NCBI GenBank assembly: GCA_050184225.1
Contig: JBFXAN010000041.1
Location: forward strand, 1 to 44,082
Direction of reading: 5' to 3'
Length of the DNA: 44,082 bases
DNA from: JBFXAN01 sp050184225
GTDB taxonomy: Bacteria > Chloroflexota > Dehalococcoidia > CAUJGQ01
Positions 30,669-39,223 of this stretch are shown here, piece after piece. The first letter of the stretch is position 1. Each line of letters opens with the position of its first letter. The position numbers were made by a program, and so were the translations under genes. The notes under the pieces are model-generated. The model searched no databases and was not told the origin of the DNA. It worked only from the letters and a program-made list of their open reading frames with translations.

Positions 30669-31697
30669 TTACGTCCCCGTAGTCTCTGCCGACCGTGCCC
30701 ACGCGATCCGATCGTCAATCCGTCGAACCAGGCCGAGTGTCACCGGTCGAAACCCGGATCGTTGCCAGAAGCGGGCGCCGGCAAGGTTGGCGGTGTGCCA
30801 GTTGATCGTGCACCGGCCGTAGCCTGCACCACGCGCCCAGGCGAACGCCTCCGCGAGCAGTGCCGTCGCGACGCCGCTACCCCGTACATCCGGTTCCGTG
30901 TAGCCCTGCTGGAGATGAACCGCATGCTCAGGTGTGGTCATACGCGGACGCGGCGGCACGAGATTGATGACGCCGACCGGCCGGACGCCGCGCTGGGCCA
31001 GCCAGACCGGCGATGTCTCCGGATCGGCAAGCAGGTGCTCCACGTCGATGCGGAGGTTCGGCTCGATTTCCTCGAAGTAGGTGTTGAAGATGGGCGAACG
31101 CACGTGGTAGCGCAGGTTGGATCGAAACAAATGCGCGATCACCTCGACATCCTCCGCGCCCGCTCGGACGATCGCCGTGTCGCCGGCGTCGGTCTGCTGC
31201 GCTGGGGGAGCAAGGTCATGAACGCCGCTGACCATTTCACGGCCAAAACCGAGCGAAAGCCAGGCGTCGTGGGCGGCATCGTCACAGATGCGGACGGTCA
31301 CATAGTGCGTGAAGCAACCGGCACGGAGCCATGCCGGGGCCACAGCGGTGTACAACTGACGATAGATGTGCGCAGTGTCATCCGGCTCGGCCGCGTATCC
31401 CGCATCGCCGATCTGGGCGGCGCGTGGCGCGAAGAACAGCGCCATGACGCTGGTCGGTTCGGGCAGGACGACCGATCCAAGCAGGTAGCCAACCATTCGC
31501 CCGTCGCGCAGCGCGGCGGCGCCCTCGGTCATCGGCAACGACCATGACTGATCGAGGAACTCCCGCGCCCGCTCTGATTCGGTGAGGCGTGCGGGCAAGT
31601 CCGGTTCGCGCGTGCGATCGGCACGCTGCCGTGACGCGAGCAGCACGGCCGCCGCTTCGAGATGGTGATCAGCAAACGGCACGACGGTGAGAGACAT
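30669..31697 (-). CDS. GNAT N-acetyltransferase with two GNAT-like domains
   Basis: This 342-residue protein has two related halves. The second half carries the clear acetyl-CoA site: YTEPDVRGSGVATALLAEAF then NWHTANLAGARFWQRSGFRP. The first half begins LTVVPFADHHLEAAAVLLA and has a weaker copy of the fold (DDAAHDAWLSLGFGREMV). It starts 10 bp after the histidine kinase stop, so it is the third gene of a sigma-kinase-GNAT operon. Acceptor substrate is unknown. Confidence 0.85.
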   Translation of the reverse strand: MSLTVVPFADHHLEAAAVLLASRQRADRTREPDLPARLTESERAREFLDQSWSLPMTEGAAALRDGRMVGYLLGSVVLPEPTSVMALFFAPRAAQIGDAGYAAEPDDTAHIYRQLYTAVAPAWLRAGCFTHYVTVRICDDAAHDAWLSLGFGREMVSGVHDLAPPAQQTDAGDTAIVRAGAEDVEVIAHLFRSNLRYHVRSPIFNTYFEEIEPNLRIDVEHLLADPETSPVWLAQRGVRPVGVINLVPPRPRMTTPEHAVHLQQGYTEPDVRGSGVATALLAEAFAWARGAGYGRCTINWHTANLAGARFWQRSGFRPVTLGLVRRIDDRIAWARSAETTGT

Positions 31698-31707
31698 GCC
31701 GGTGGCC

Positions 31708-33777
31708 TCAGGGGGCAGCCGCGATCGGTAGGCGAACGGTCACCCGCGTTCCGCGGCTCTCTTCGCTTTCCACGGTCACGGTCCCGCCGTGCTGTTCGAC
31801 GATCTGCTTGACACCGGCAAGGCCGACACCGGCACCGGCGATCCGGCCGGAGACATTTGAGCCACGATGGAAACGGTCAAAGATCCGCGGTAGGTCGGCG
31901 GCCGGAATGCCGACCCCATCATCCTCGACGATCACGACGGCGCTGGCATCCTCGCGGCGAACGCTGACCGTGACATTCCCTCCCTCGGGGCTATAGCGCA
32001 CCGCGTTGGCGAGGAGATTGTCAAACACCCGCTCGAGCCGAATCGCATCCCACTCACCATGGACATCCTCCCGATCGACGACCACCCGAATCACATGCTG
32101 ATCGCTTCCCCGTTGGTGCTCGGCGACGCCTTGACGTACCAACGCCACCAGGTCGACCAGTTGTGGCGTCAGTTCCAACCGGCGGCCGCTTTCCAGACGG
32201 CCGAGATCAACCAGTTCATCGACCAGCGCATTCATCCGATCGGTTACGGAGAGAATCGTGGAGAGGCTCTCGACGAGCGCGTCCGCCGGTGGGAGCGTGC
32301 CGCGGTTCACCTGACGAATCAGGAGTTGAATCCACCCTTTGATCGAGGTGAGTGGCGTTCGCAGGTCATGGGAGACGCTGCTGAGGAACTCATCGCGTAT
32401 GCGTACGGCGGACTGTGCCTCGTGATAGAGCCGCGCGTTGTCCACCGCGAACGCGGCGTGATGGGCAAGTTCTTCGGCGAGGGCGAGGTCAGCCTCGGCG
32501 TAGTTGCGCGACCGCGTGCCGATGAAGGTGAGGATTCCCAGCGTCCGGCCACGGGCACGAAGCGGTACGATCATGTGCGAGCGAATGCTGGAGCGCCGCA
32601 GCAATTCGAGGTGACGCTCGTTACGCGCCGCCGCGACGAGGTGCGTGTCCGTCACCTCCGCGAGCAGTTCCGATCGGCCGCTGCGGAGGACGTGCGCCGG
32701 TCCGAAAGCGGCGTTCAGGTCCAGCGGCGCATCGCCGACCTCCCAGATCCAGTCAGTGGTGATGTCCTCGGCGGTCGCAACGGCAAGACGGCGAAGCCTG
32801 CCGGTCTCGTCGAGCATATCCACGACACAACAGTCCGCCAGATATGAGACCGACAACGTTGCGACACGTTGCAGCGTCGCCGGGTAATCGAGTGACTCGG
32901 CGAGGAGTGCGCCGGCAGCAGCGATAAAGCGGCGGTCATCCTCGGCGCGCTTGCGCTCGGTCAGGTCGGTCATCAGGGAGAAGAATCCCAGGATCGTCCC
33001 GTCCAGATCCTGGTGGGGCACGTACACGGCGGCGATCACGCGCCGGCGGTCTCGCTCAAGCGACATCTCAGCGTCGAAGGAGACGCGCTCGCCACGCAGG
33101 GCCTGCTCGATATGCGGGCGGATCGTCTCGTAGGTCTCGGCGCCGACGACCTCTCCGATTTGCCGGCCGAGCATCTGGCGGAGCGGCCGGCCGAACAATT
33201 CGCGGTGGGCGGAATTGAGAAAGCGGTATCGTTGATCGGCGTCGACGTAGGCGATGAGCACGGGTAGGGCATCGGTGATCAGCCGGATCTGTTCGGCACG
33301 GGCACGTTCTGCCGCTTCGCCGGTCCGACGCTCCTCGAGATCGCGCAGGATCGCCATCGAGACGGGGCCACCGGGCAGATCGACACGGACGGCGACGGAT
33401 TCGACCAGCACCGGCGAACCGTGCTTGTGTCGCAGTTCAACCGGCGTGCGCAGCCTTCCACTTTCCAAGAGACGAGCGTAGGCGGTTTCGGTCTGCGCGC
33501 TGTCCAGCATCACCAGATCGGCGAGGTGCATGCCCGACAGCTCGTCCGCGGTGTACCCGAGCAGGGACGCCGCCCCATCGTTGGCGGCAAGACACCGCGC
33601 ATCAGCATCGAGGATCAGGATCGGATCACCGGCGGCGAGGAAGAGCGCGCGGTATGCTGCCTCCGCCAACCCACGGCCATCGATCGGCTCGAACCTGCTG
33701 CGTTCAGGTGTTGCGGTCATACGCCGGTTTGTATCCATTCCATTCGAGTACGGCGAACCTACGCGATCCCGGGTCAC
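31708..33777 (-). CDS. Soluble sensor histidine kinase, PAS-PAS-GAF-HisKA-HATPase
   Basis: This 689-residue kinase has PAS 1 at about residues 40-150 (DPILILDADARCLAANDGAA), PAS 2 at about 165-280 (VLIAYVDADQRYRFLNSAHR), GAF at about 285-450, the H-box at H470 (FLSSVSHDLRTPLTSIKGW), and a catalytic domain with N-box LLANAVRYSPEGG, G1 DDGVGIPA and G2 GAGVGLAGVKQIVEQHGG. No transmembrane segment, so it senses a cytoplasmic signal. The GTG at 33777 overlaps the sigma factor's TGA (GTGA), suggesting coupling; ATG 33738 and 33720 are alternatives. No response regulator gene is adjacent. Confidence 0.9.
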   Translation of the reverse strand: MTRDRVGSPYSNGMDTNRRMTATPERSRFEPIDGRGLAEAAYRALFLAAGDPILILDADARCLAANDGAASLLGYTADELSGMHLADLVMLDSAQTETAYARLLESGRLRTPVELRHKHGSPVLVESVAVRVDLPGGPVSMAILRDLEERRTGEAAERARAEQIRLITDALPVLIAYVDADQRYRFLNSAHRELFGRPLRQMLGRQIGEVVGAETYETIRPHIEQALRGERVSFDAEMSLERDRRRVIAAVYVPHQDLDGTILGFFSLMTDLTERKRAEDDRRFIAAAGALLAESLDYPATLQRVATLSVSYLADCCVVDMLDETGRLRRLAVATAEDITTDWIWEVGDAPLDLNAAFGPAHVLRSGRSELLAEVTDTHLVAAARNERHLELLRRSSIRSHMIVPLRARGRTLGILTFIGTRSRNYAEADLALAEELAHHAAFAVDNARLYHEAQSAVRIRDEFLSSVSHDLRTPLTSIKGWIQLLIRQVNRGTLPPADALVESLSTILSVTDRMNALVDELVDLGRLESGRRLELTPQLVDLVALVRQGVAEHQRGSDQHVIRVVVDREDVHGEWDAIRLERVFDNLLANAVRYSPEGGNVTVSVRREDASAVVIVEDDGVGIPAADLPRIFDRFHRGSNVSGRIAGAGVGLAGVKQIVEQHGGTVTVESEESRGTRVTVRLPIAAAP

Positions 33778-34673
33778 GCGTCAATGGAATGGCGATCGAC
33801 GGCTGCCGGGTCGAGGCCGGCCAGGCGTTCGGGATCATAGAGCACGTCGATGGCGACGATCTTCCCGTGCGCAACGGTGAACCCCATCACCGAGAACACC
33901 CGCCCGCCGACGACGACCACGGCGCCGGCGGTGCCGTTGATCAGCGCCGGTCGGACGAACGGCGCGAGCCGCGTGGCCGTGACCGCCTGCGCGGCCACCG
34001 CCTCCGCGCCGTGGACGACGACAGTCGGGCGGGCGCGGGCCGTGCCGCCATCCGCCCGGAGCACAACCGCCGGGTCGAGCACGGCGACGAGCGCGTCGAA
34101 GTCGCCGTCGCGGGCGGCGGCGAAATAGGCGTCGACCGCTTCTCGCTGACGCGCCAGATCCGGGTCGGGCGCCGGGGCCGCGCCCTGGACCCGGCGGCGG
34201 GCGCGGCTCGCGAGCTGTCTCGTCGCCGCCGGGGACCGTTCGACCAGTGGGGCGATCTCCTGGAATGGCACGGCGAACATATCGTGCAGAACGAAGGCGA
34301 GCCGCTCGGCCGGCGTGAGCGTGTCGAGCACCACCAGCAGCGCCAGGCCGACGGCATCGGCCAGCAACGCTTCCTGTTCGGGGTCGATCCCGTTCGCGTG
34401 GCTGATGAGCGGGTCGGGTATGTATACGTCGAGCGGCTGCTCGCGCCGTGCCGCCCGCGCGCGCAGCATGTTCAGACACACCCGCGCCACGACCGTGGTC
34501 AGCCATCCGGCCAGGTTCTCGACGTCGCTGGTGTCGGCGCGATTGAGGCGCAGCCAGGCTTCCTGGACGGCGTCATCCGCCTCGCTGAGTGAACCGAGCA
34601 TCCGATAGGCCATCGCTCGCAGTCGAGGCCGCTGCTCCTCAAAACGCTCTGTCGGCCAAACTCGCTCGTCCAT
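33774..34673 (-). CDS. ECF41-type RNA polymerase sigma factor with SnoaL-like C-terminus
   Basis: This 299-residue protein has sigma region 2 (FEEQRPRLRAMAYRMLGSLS then ADDAVQEAWLRL), region 4 (LDTLTPAERLAFVLHDMFAV, FQEIAPLVERSPAATRQL) and a long SnoaL/NTF2-like extension. ECF41 marks are visible in modified form: YIPDPL for the WLPEP linker, ADGGTARA for DGGGKA and YDPERL near the end for the NPDKL motif. In this group the C-terminal domain controls sigma activity in place of an anti-sigma factor. The divergent gene at 34776 encodes an NmrA/SDR oxidoreductase, a typical ECF41 neighbour and probable target. Confidence 0.88.
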   Translation of the reverse strand: MDERVWPTERFEEQRPRLRAMAYRMLGSLSEADDAVQEAWLRLNRADTSDVENLAGWLTTVVARVCLNMLRARAARREQPLDVYIPDPLISHANGIDPEQEALLADAVGLALLVVLDTLTPAERLAFVLHDMFAVPFQEIAPLVERSPAATRQLASRARRRVQGAAPAPDPDLARQREAVDAYFAAARDGDFDALVAVLDPAVVLRADGGTARARPTVVVHGAEAVAAQAVTATRLAPFVRPALINGTAGAVVVVGGRVFSVMGFTVAHGKIVAIDVLYDPERLAGLDPAAVDRHSIDA

Positions 34674-34731
34674 CGGTCACATTCCTTCGTCGCGGGGTGT
34701 CATAGTAGTAGACCCCCCAACAACAGTCGAT

Positions 34732-34758
34732 GCGACCGGGAGATCGACTCCCGGTCGC
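34732..34758 (+). promoter_or_regulatory. Hairpin in the leader of the NmrA-type gene
   Basis: A perfect 11-bp stem (34732-34742 with 34748-34758, GCGACCGGGAG / CTCCCGGTCGC) with a 5-base loop lies 5 bp before the AAGGAG ribosome site at 34764-34769. It has no T-run, so it is not a simple terminator. It could modulate mRNA stability or ribosome access, or be a protein-binding dyad. A TGTCA sequence at 34698, resembling the ECF41 -35 type, lies upstream, but no convincing -10 partner is found. Confidence 0.45.
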
Positions 34759-34775
34759 GCGCAAAGGAGATGACC

Positions 34776-35561
34776 ATGACTTTACCGATTCTGGTGACGG
34801 GCGGCACGGGCACACTCGGGCGCCACGTCGTGCCGCGCCTGCGGGATGCCGGCAGCCAGGTGCGGGTCCTCAGCCGGCGCAGCCACGAACCCGCGGACGG
34901 CATCGAGTACACGACCGGCGATCTGGCCACCGGCGCGGAACTCGAACGCGCGGTGGCTGGGGTCGAAACCATTGTGCACCTCGCCGGCAGCGCCAAGGGC
35001 GATGACGACAAGGCCCGCAACCTGGTGCAGGCGGCGTCGCGGACAGGTGTCCGGCATCTGGTGTACATCTCGGTCGTCGGCGCCGACCGAATCCCCGTGG
35101 TCAGCGGCATCGATCGCACCATGTTCGGGTACTTCGCGGCCAAGCGGGCGGCCGAGCAGATAGTCGCCGGCTCCGACGTGCCGTGGACGACGCTGCGCGC
35201 CACCCAGTTTTACGATCTGACGCTGGCGACGATCCAACAGATGACGAAGCTGCCGGTAATTCCAGCTCCTTCGAAGTTCCGGTTCCAACCGATCGACACT
35301 GACGAGGTGGCGGCCCGGCTCGTCGATCTGTCCCTCGGCAGGCCGTCCGGCCTCGTGCCCGACATGGGCGGGCCGCGCGTCTACGGGATGGACGAATTGG
35401 TCCGCAGCTATTTGCGCGCCGGTCACCGGCGCCGGCCGATCATGCCGGTCTGGCTGCCCGGCAAGGCCGCCGGTGCAATCCGGGCCGGCGCCAACCTCGC
35501 GCCCGATCGAGCCGTCGGTCATCGAACCTGGGAGGACTTCCTCGCCGAGCAGCTGTGCTAG
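34776..35561 (+). CDS. NmrA/SDR-type NAD(P)-binding oxidoreductase
   Basis: This 261-residue Rossmann protein of the atypical SDR type opens LPILVTGGTGTLGRHVVPRL (TGGTGxxG) and continues QVRVLSRRS (NADP-preferring Arg), with HLVYISVVGADRIP and YFAAKRAAEQ (lysine in the helix). It lacks a full YxxxK catalytic pair: FGYFAAK spaces Tyr and Lys by three residues, so catalysis is possible. ATG 34776 is six bases after AAGGAG, better than ATG 34770. It is divergent from the ECF41 sigma gene. Its TAG shares a CTAG with the stop of the convergent MutS-like gene. Confidence 0.87.
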   Translation: MTLPILVTGGTGTLGRHVVPRLRDAGSQVRVLSRRSHEPADGIEYTTGDLATGAELERAVAGVETIVHLAGSAKGDDDKARNLVQAASRTGVRHLVYISVVGADRIPVVSGIDRTMFGYFAAKRAAEQIVAGSDVPWTTLRATQFYDLTLATIQQMTKLPVIPAPSKFRFQPIDTDEVAARLVDLSLGRPSGLVPDMGGPRVYGMDELVRSYLRAGHRRRPIMPVWLPGKAAGAIRAGANLAPDRAVGHRTWEDFLAEQLC

Positions 35562-37462
35562 CGCAGCCGTTCCTCGCCGACCGGCTGCGTCTCGTCACCC
35601 AGATCGAGGCCGACGATCTGCATCAACCGCAGCGCGTTGGTCGACGTGGCGATGCCGGGCCGGAGCTTGTAGTCGAAGGTCATCATTGGACCATCGTCGC
35701 CGGCGACGATCGACTCGGTGAAGTGGACCATGCGGGCATGTGCGGCAAGCGACGGCGCCTCGGCGAGGGTCAGGTCGTGGGTGGAGACGGCGCCGAGTGC
35801 GCCGCTCTCCACGAGGTAGGTGACGATTCGGCGGGCAGCGATCTGACGTTCGGCGGTGTTGGTTCCTTGGAGAATCTCGTCCAGCAGGTAGAAGAAGCGA
35901 CGGCCCTCGACGTCACCAGTGGTGTGTCCCGTTCCATCGCGCCCGTCCAGGGGCCGCAGCACGGCGGTTGCACGCGCCGCATCGACCACCTGCTTGAGCC
36001 GCTGTAGCTCAGCCATGAAATAGGAGACACCGCGTTCGAGCGAGTCTTGGACGCGCATGCTGGTCCACAACGTCACCGGCGGCGTGCGGAAGGAGGCGGC
36101 GCAGACCGGAGCGCCGGCCCCCGCCAGCACGAGGTTGACGCCGATCGCTCGCAGGAGCGTGCTCTTGCCCGACATGTTCGACCCGGTGACGAGCAGGAAG
36201 GAGCCGGCCGGGCCAACCTCGACATCGTTATCGACGCGTTCCGCGGGCGACAGCAAGGGGTGGCCCATCCCGCGCGTCCGCAGCAGCCGCGCGGTTGGGT
36301 CCACATCGGGGAACACCCAATCCGGATTGTCGAACATGAGCGCGGCGAGCGCCGACATCGCTTCAATCTCGGCCAGCGCCGAGAGCCAGCCGCGCACACG
36401 TCCACCGGCGACGTGCTGCCAGTTCTCCAACGCGCCCAACGCATGCAGGTCCCACAGCGTCAGGATCTGGATCGGCCAGTACAGCGCGGCGGAGCGAGGG
36501 ATGGCGAGCGCGGACAACCGGTCGAGGCGACGCATCTGCGAGGGTGCGGAGCGGCCCTCCGTCATCAGCGCCTCCTGCAACCGCTTGAGCGCGGGCGAGC
36601 GAAAGCGGGCGTCGGCGACGATCTCGAGCAGCGCCGCGTAGTGCTCGAACGTGGCGGACTGCGCCCAGACCCGTTCCAGCGTTCGATAGGAGCGGCCGCC
36701 CAGGCGCCAGTAGAGGATGATGTTAACGGCGACGAGGGGCAGCCAGAGCGGCAGGCCGACCAGGCCGAACAACTGCGCGGCGGCCAGCAGCCCGAGCGCC
36801 ACCGGGCTGATCCGCGCGACCCACATCAACGCGCGAAAGTTCGTGATCCAGGGGTCGCTCTCGGCCCAGGCGAGGAACGGCTCAACATCCGGGCGCACGG
36901 CCCGCACCCGCCGTCCCTCCACGGCCAGGTCGTCGCGAAGGTCCAGCTGATCGGACAACTCCGCGACCGCCGACTGACGCTCGCGGACCGTGTCGGCGGG
37001 CGCGGCGCTGAGCAACCAGCGCCGGAGGGTGCGCTCGCCCAACGGTGTCGGCTGGGCGAGGAGCAGATGCATCAACGAGGCGCGGCCGGTGACATCGAGG
37101 TCAACGGCGTAGGGATGTGCGGGATCAACCGGCTCAGCGTGATAGAGGGGCAGCTGGTCCCAATCGCGGGCGTAGCGTTTGATCGCCTCGTCGTCGACCG
37201 CCCAGAGGTCGGCCAGGCGTTGCCGCCGGCGGCCGAGCACGCCGTGATAGGAAGCGAGGGCAACATAGCCACCGAGCAGGGCAAAGCCGAGCGCGGCAAA
37301 GAGCCAGCCGTCACCGAACAGCCCCCAGAGGAGGCAGCCGATCGCGGCAAGAAAGACGAGCAGCCGGACGTTGGAAACCCGCTCCCACCGTACCGTAACG
37401 GCATCACGCTCGCGGGCGAACCGGGCGCTGCGCTCGCGATACACCGCATCTGGGGATTCCAT
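35558..37462 (-). CDS. Membrane-anchored MutS-family ATPase
   Basis: This 634-residue protein has two N-terminal transmembrane helices (about 32-49 and 53-72), a second hydrophobic pair (about 212-252) inside the lever/core region, and a C-terminal MutS ATPase: Walker A TGSNMSGKST (about 427-435), ERGVSYFMAELQRLK, Walker B FYLLDEILQGTN (D528, E529) and STHDLTLAE. The mismatch-recognition domain with FxE is absent, as are the MutS2 KOW and Smr nuclease domains. It therefore belongs to a membrane MutS subgroup of unknown role. ATG 37462 has GAAGGG upstream. Its stop overlaps that of the convergent oxidoreductase. Confidence 0.85.
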   Translation of the reverse strand: MESPDAVYRERSARFARERDAVTVRWERVSNVRLLVFLAAIGCLLWGLFGDGWLFAALGFALLGGYVALASYHGVLGRRRQRLADLWAVDDEAIKRYARDWDQLPLYHAEPVDPAHPYAVDLDVTGRASLMHLLLAQPTPLGERTLRRWLLSAAPADTVRERQSAVAELSDQLDLRDDLAVEGRRVRAVRPDVEPFLAWAESDPWITNFRALMWVARISPVALGLLAAAQLFGLVGLPLWLPLVAVNIILYWRLGGRSYRTLERVWAQSATFEHYAALLEIVADARFRSPALKRLQEALMTEGRSAPSQMRRLDRLSALAIPRSAALYWPIQILTLWDLHALGALENWQHVAGGRVRGWLSALAEIEAMSALAALMFDNPDWVFPDVDPTARLLRTRGMGHPLLSPAERVDNDVEVGPAGSFLLVTGSNMSGKSTLLRAIGVNLVLAGAGAPVCAASFRTPPVTLWTSMRVQDSLERGVSYFMAELQRLKQVVDAARATAVLRPLDGRDGTGHTTGDVEGRRFFYLLDEILQGTNTAERQIAARRIVTYLVESGALGAVSTHDLTLAEAPSLAAHARMVHFTESIVAGDDGPMMTFDYKLRPGIATSTNALRLMQIVGLDLGDETQPVGEERLR

Positions 37463-37591
37463 GCACTGCCCTTCAGGTGAGAGTGTCGAGGGAGCTTGTT
37501 CATCGGGCCGGTTTGCCGAGCCGCGGACAACACCGGCCATGCTTCATAGTGTACCGTGGCGCGGGCATCGGCTGTCGTACGGACGCTACGC

Positions 37592-37966
37592 TCAGGAGCC
37601 GAGGGCGTAGACGGGACCGGAATGATGGTGCGCCAGCCGCCACTTCCCGTCTTCGCGGACAAAGACATTGGTCGCGGCCAGCGGATTGCCGGAGACCAGC
37701 TCGCGGCAGATGACGATCGCCGTGTCGCCGAGCAGCGCGACCTGGGCGCCACCGGCGACGATGCGCGGCTGTTCCGGATTGGAGAGGATCGCGTCCCAAC
37801 TTTCGATCACCGCGTCCCGTCCGCTGAGCACGTTCCAGCCGGGATGAATGCAGGTGATTGCCGCCTGTCGCGACCAGAGCTCATCCACGGTTGCCATATC
37901 CCTGGTGGCAAACGCGGTGTAGAAGGCTTCGTTCGCCTGGAGCACGGCGCGTTCGTCATCGTTCAT
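37592..37966 (-). CDS. SnoaL/NTF2-like protein
   Basis: This 124-residue single-domain protein opens VLQANEAFYTAFATRDMATV and continues CIHPGWNVLSGRDAVIESWD, with C-terminal strand WRLAHHHSGPV. This is the cone-shaped NTF2-like fold (SnoaL-like group), with His residues lining the pocket. Members include small isomerases, hydrolases and ligand binders, so activity is open. The ATG overlaps the stop of the isocitrate dehydrogenase gene by four bases (37963-37966), placing it second in an operon. Confidence 0.83.
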   Translation of the reverse strand: MNDDERAVLQANEAFYTAFATRDMATVDELWSRQAAITCIHPGWNVLSGRDAVIESWDAILSNPEQPRIVAGGAQVALLGDTAIVICRELVSGNPLAATNVFVREDGKWRLAHHHSGPVYALGS

Positions 37967-39054
37967 CGGTGCGACTCTTCCAGCTCGGCGATGATCGCAT
38001 CGGCGAACTCGCGCGTGCCGACGAGACGGCCGTAGGGCCGGCGAGGAAGGTCGGCGGTGGAGACGCGGCCCTCGCGCAAGACTTCGGTCACAGCCCGTTC
38101 CAGATGATCGGCGGCCTCGATCTCGTCGAGATAGCGCAGCATGAGCACGCCGGTGAGGATCGCGGCGGTGGGGTTGGCCCGATCCTGGCCGGCGATGTCG
38201 GGTGCGCTGCCGTGGACCGGCTCGAACATCGCCCCGTTCTCTCCGATGTTGGAGCCAGCGGCCAGACCCATGCCACCGATCAGGCCGGCGGTGAGGTCGG
38301 AGATGATATCGCCGTAGAGATTGGGCAATACGAGCACATCGAAGGTCTCGGGCCGGAGCACCAATTGGGCGGCAGCGTTGTCCACGATCAGGTCGTTGAA
38401 CTGAATATCGGGGTAGCGCGCGGCGACTTCGCGGGCGACGGAGAGGAAGAGGCCGTCCGACGCCTTCATGATGTTGGCCTTGTGGACGGCGGTCACCTTG
38501 CGCCGGTTGTTCTGGCGGGCGTATTCGAAGGCGAAGCGGACGACGCGCTCGGTGCCGAAGCGGGAGATCAGCTTGATCGAAACGCCGACATCCTCGCGCA
38601 AGTCCATGCCGAGCTCGTGCTCGACAAAGCGGACCAGCTTCTCGGTGTTCTCGGCCTGGTAGTCGAACTCGACGCCGGCGTAGACATCTTCGGTGTTCTC
38701 GCGGATGACGACGAGGTCGACATGACCGAAGCGGGAGGGGGTACCAGGGTAGGACTTGACCGGGCGGACGGCGGCGTAGAGGTCAAGTTCCTTGCGCAGC
38801 GCCACGTTGATCGAGCGGAAGCCGGTGCCGACGGGCGTGGTCACGGGGCCTTTGTAGCAGAGGCGCGTGCGCCGGATGGACTCGATCACGCGGTCGGGCA
38901 GGGGCGTCCCTTCCGCCTCCATGACCGCCGCACCGGCTGGTTGGAGGTCCCAGCGGATGCGGACGCCGGTCGCGTCGATCGCGCGACGGGCGGCCTCGCT
39001 CACTTCCGGGCCGATGCCGTCGCCGGGGATGAGCGTCGCCTCATACGTGGTCAT
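37963..39054 (-). CDS. NAD-type isocitrate/isopropylmalate-family dehydrogenase
   Basis: This 363-residue enzyme is of the beta-decarboxylating dehydrogenase family. Marks: LIPGDGIGPEV, CYKGPVTTPVGTGFRSINVA and LRKELDLYAAVRP for substrate binding, VDLVVIRENTEDVYAG, catalytic K in AVHKANIM, metal Asp residues in NLYGDIISD, and FEPVHGSAPDIAG. The FRSINVALRKELDLYA pattern fits NAD-dependent isocitrate dehydrogenase rather than isopropylmalate dehydrogenase; homoisocitrate dehydrogenase is a lesser alternative. It would supply 2-oxoglutarate in the TCA cycle. It leads an operon with the SnoaL-like gene. Confidence 0.9.
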   Translation of the reverse strand: MTTYEATLIPGDGIGPEVSEAARRAIDATGVRIRWDLQPAGAAVMEAEGTPLPDRVIESIRRTRLCYKGPVTTPVGTGFRSINVALRKELDLYAAVRPVKSYPGTPSRFGHVDLVVIRENTEDVYAGVEFDYQAENTEKLVRFVEHELGMDLREDVGVSIKLISRFGTERVVRFAFEYARQNNRRKVTAVHKANIMKASDGLFLSVAREVAARYPDIQFNDLIVDNAAAQLVLRPETFDVLVLPNLYGDIISDLTAGLIGGMGLAAGSNIGENGAMFEPVHGSAPDIAGQDRANPTAAILTGVLMLRYLDEIEAADHLERAVTEVLREGRVSTADLPRRPYGRLVGTREFADAIIAELEESHR

Positions 39055-39113
39055 CGCAACTCCTCGCCGCGATCATCGCGGAGGGTCATTTGAGGGTGAA
39101 GAGCTTCAGCGAT

Positions 39114-39192
39114 CCGGTCATCCTGAGCGCCAGCAAAAGATCCGGAGGTGAGACTGCGTCCGAGATCCTTCGCTGGCGCTCAGGATGACCGG
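39114..39192. repeat. CATCCTGAGC-family inverted repeat (diverged copy)
   Basis: Arms 39114-39146 and 39159-39192 are near reverse complements around a 12-bp spacer. The left arm has CAGCAAAAGATCCGGA where the right arm predicts CAGCGAAGGATCTCGGA. The perfect copy is at 14194-14277. It sits between the isocitrate dehydrogenase start and the 3' end of the inositol monophosphatase gene. Confidence 0.85.
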
Positions 39193-39223
39193 GTTTACCG
39201 CGCTCACGACTCCAACCATGCTC

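Noticed and set aside
34698..34725. ECF41-type promoter upstream of the NmrA gene
   Set aside because: TGTCA is present, but no CGTC-like -10 lies at the expected spacing, so it is not listed as a promoter feature.
36047..37480. 477-codon plus-strand frame opposite the MutS-like gene
   Set aside because: The minus strand carries Walker A and B motifs; the plus frame is low-complexity Arg/Gly/Gln-rich with no domain.
37858..39093. 411-codon plus-strand frame opposite the isocitrate dehydrogenase gene
   Set aside because: Shadow frame; the minus strand is a clear dehydrogenase with all catalytic motifs.
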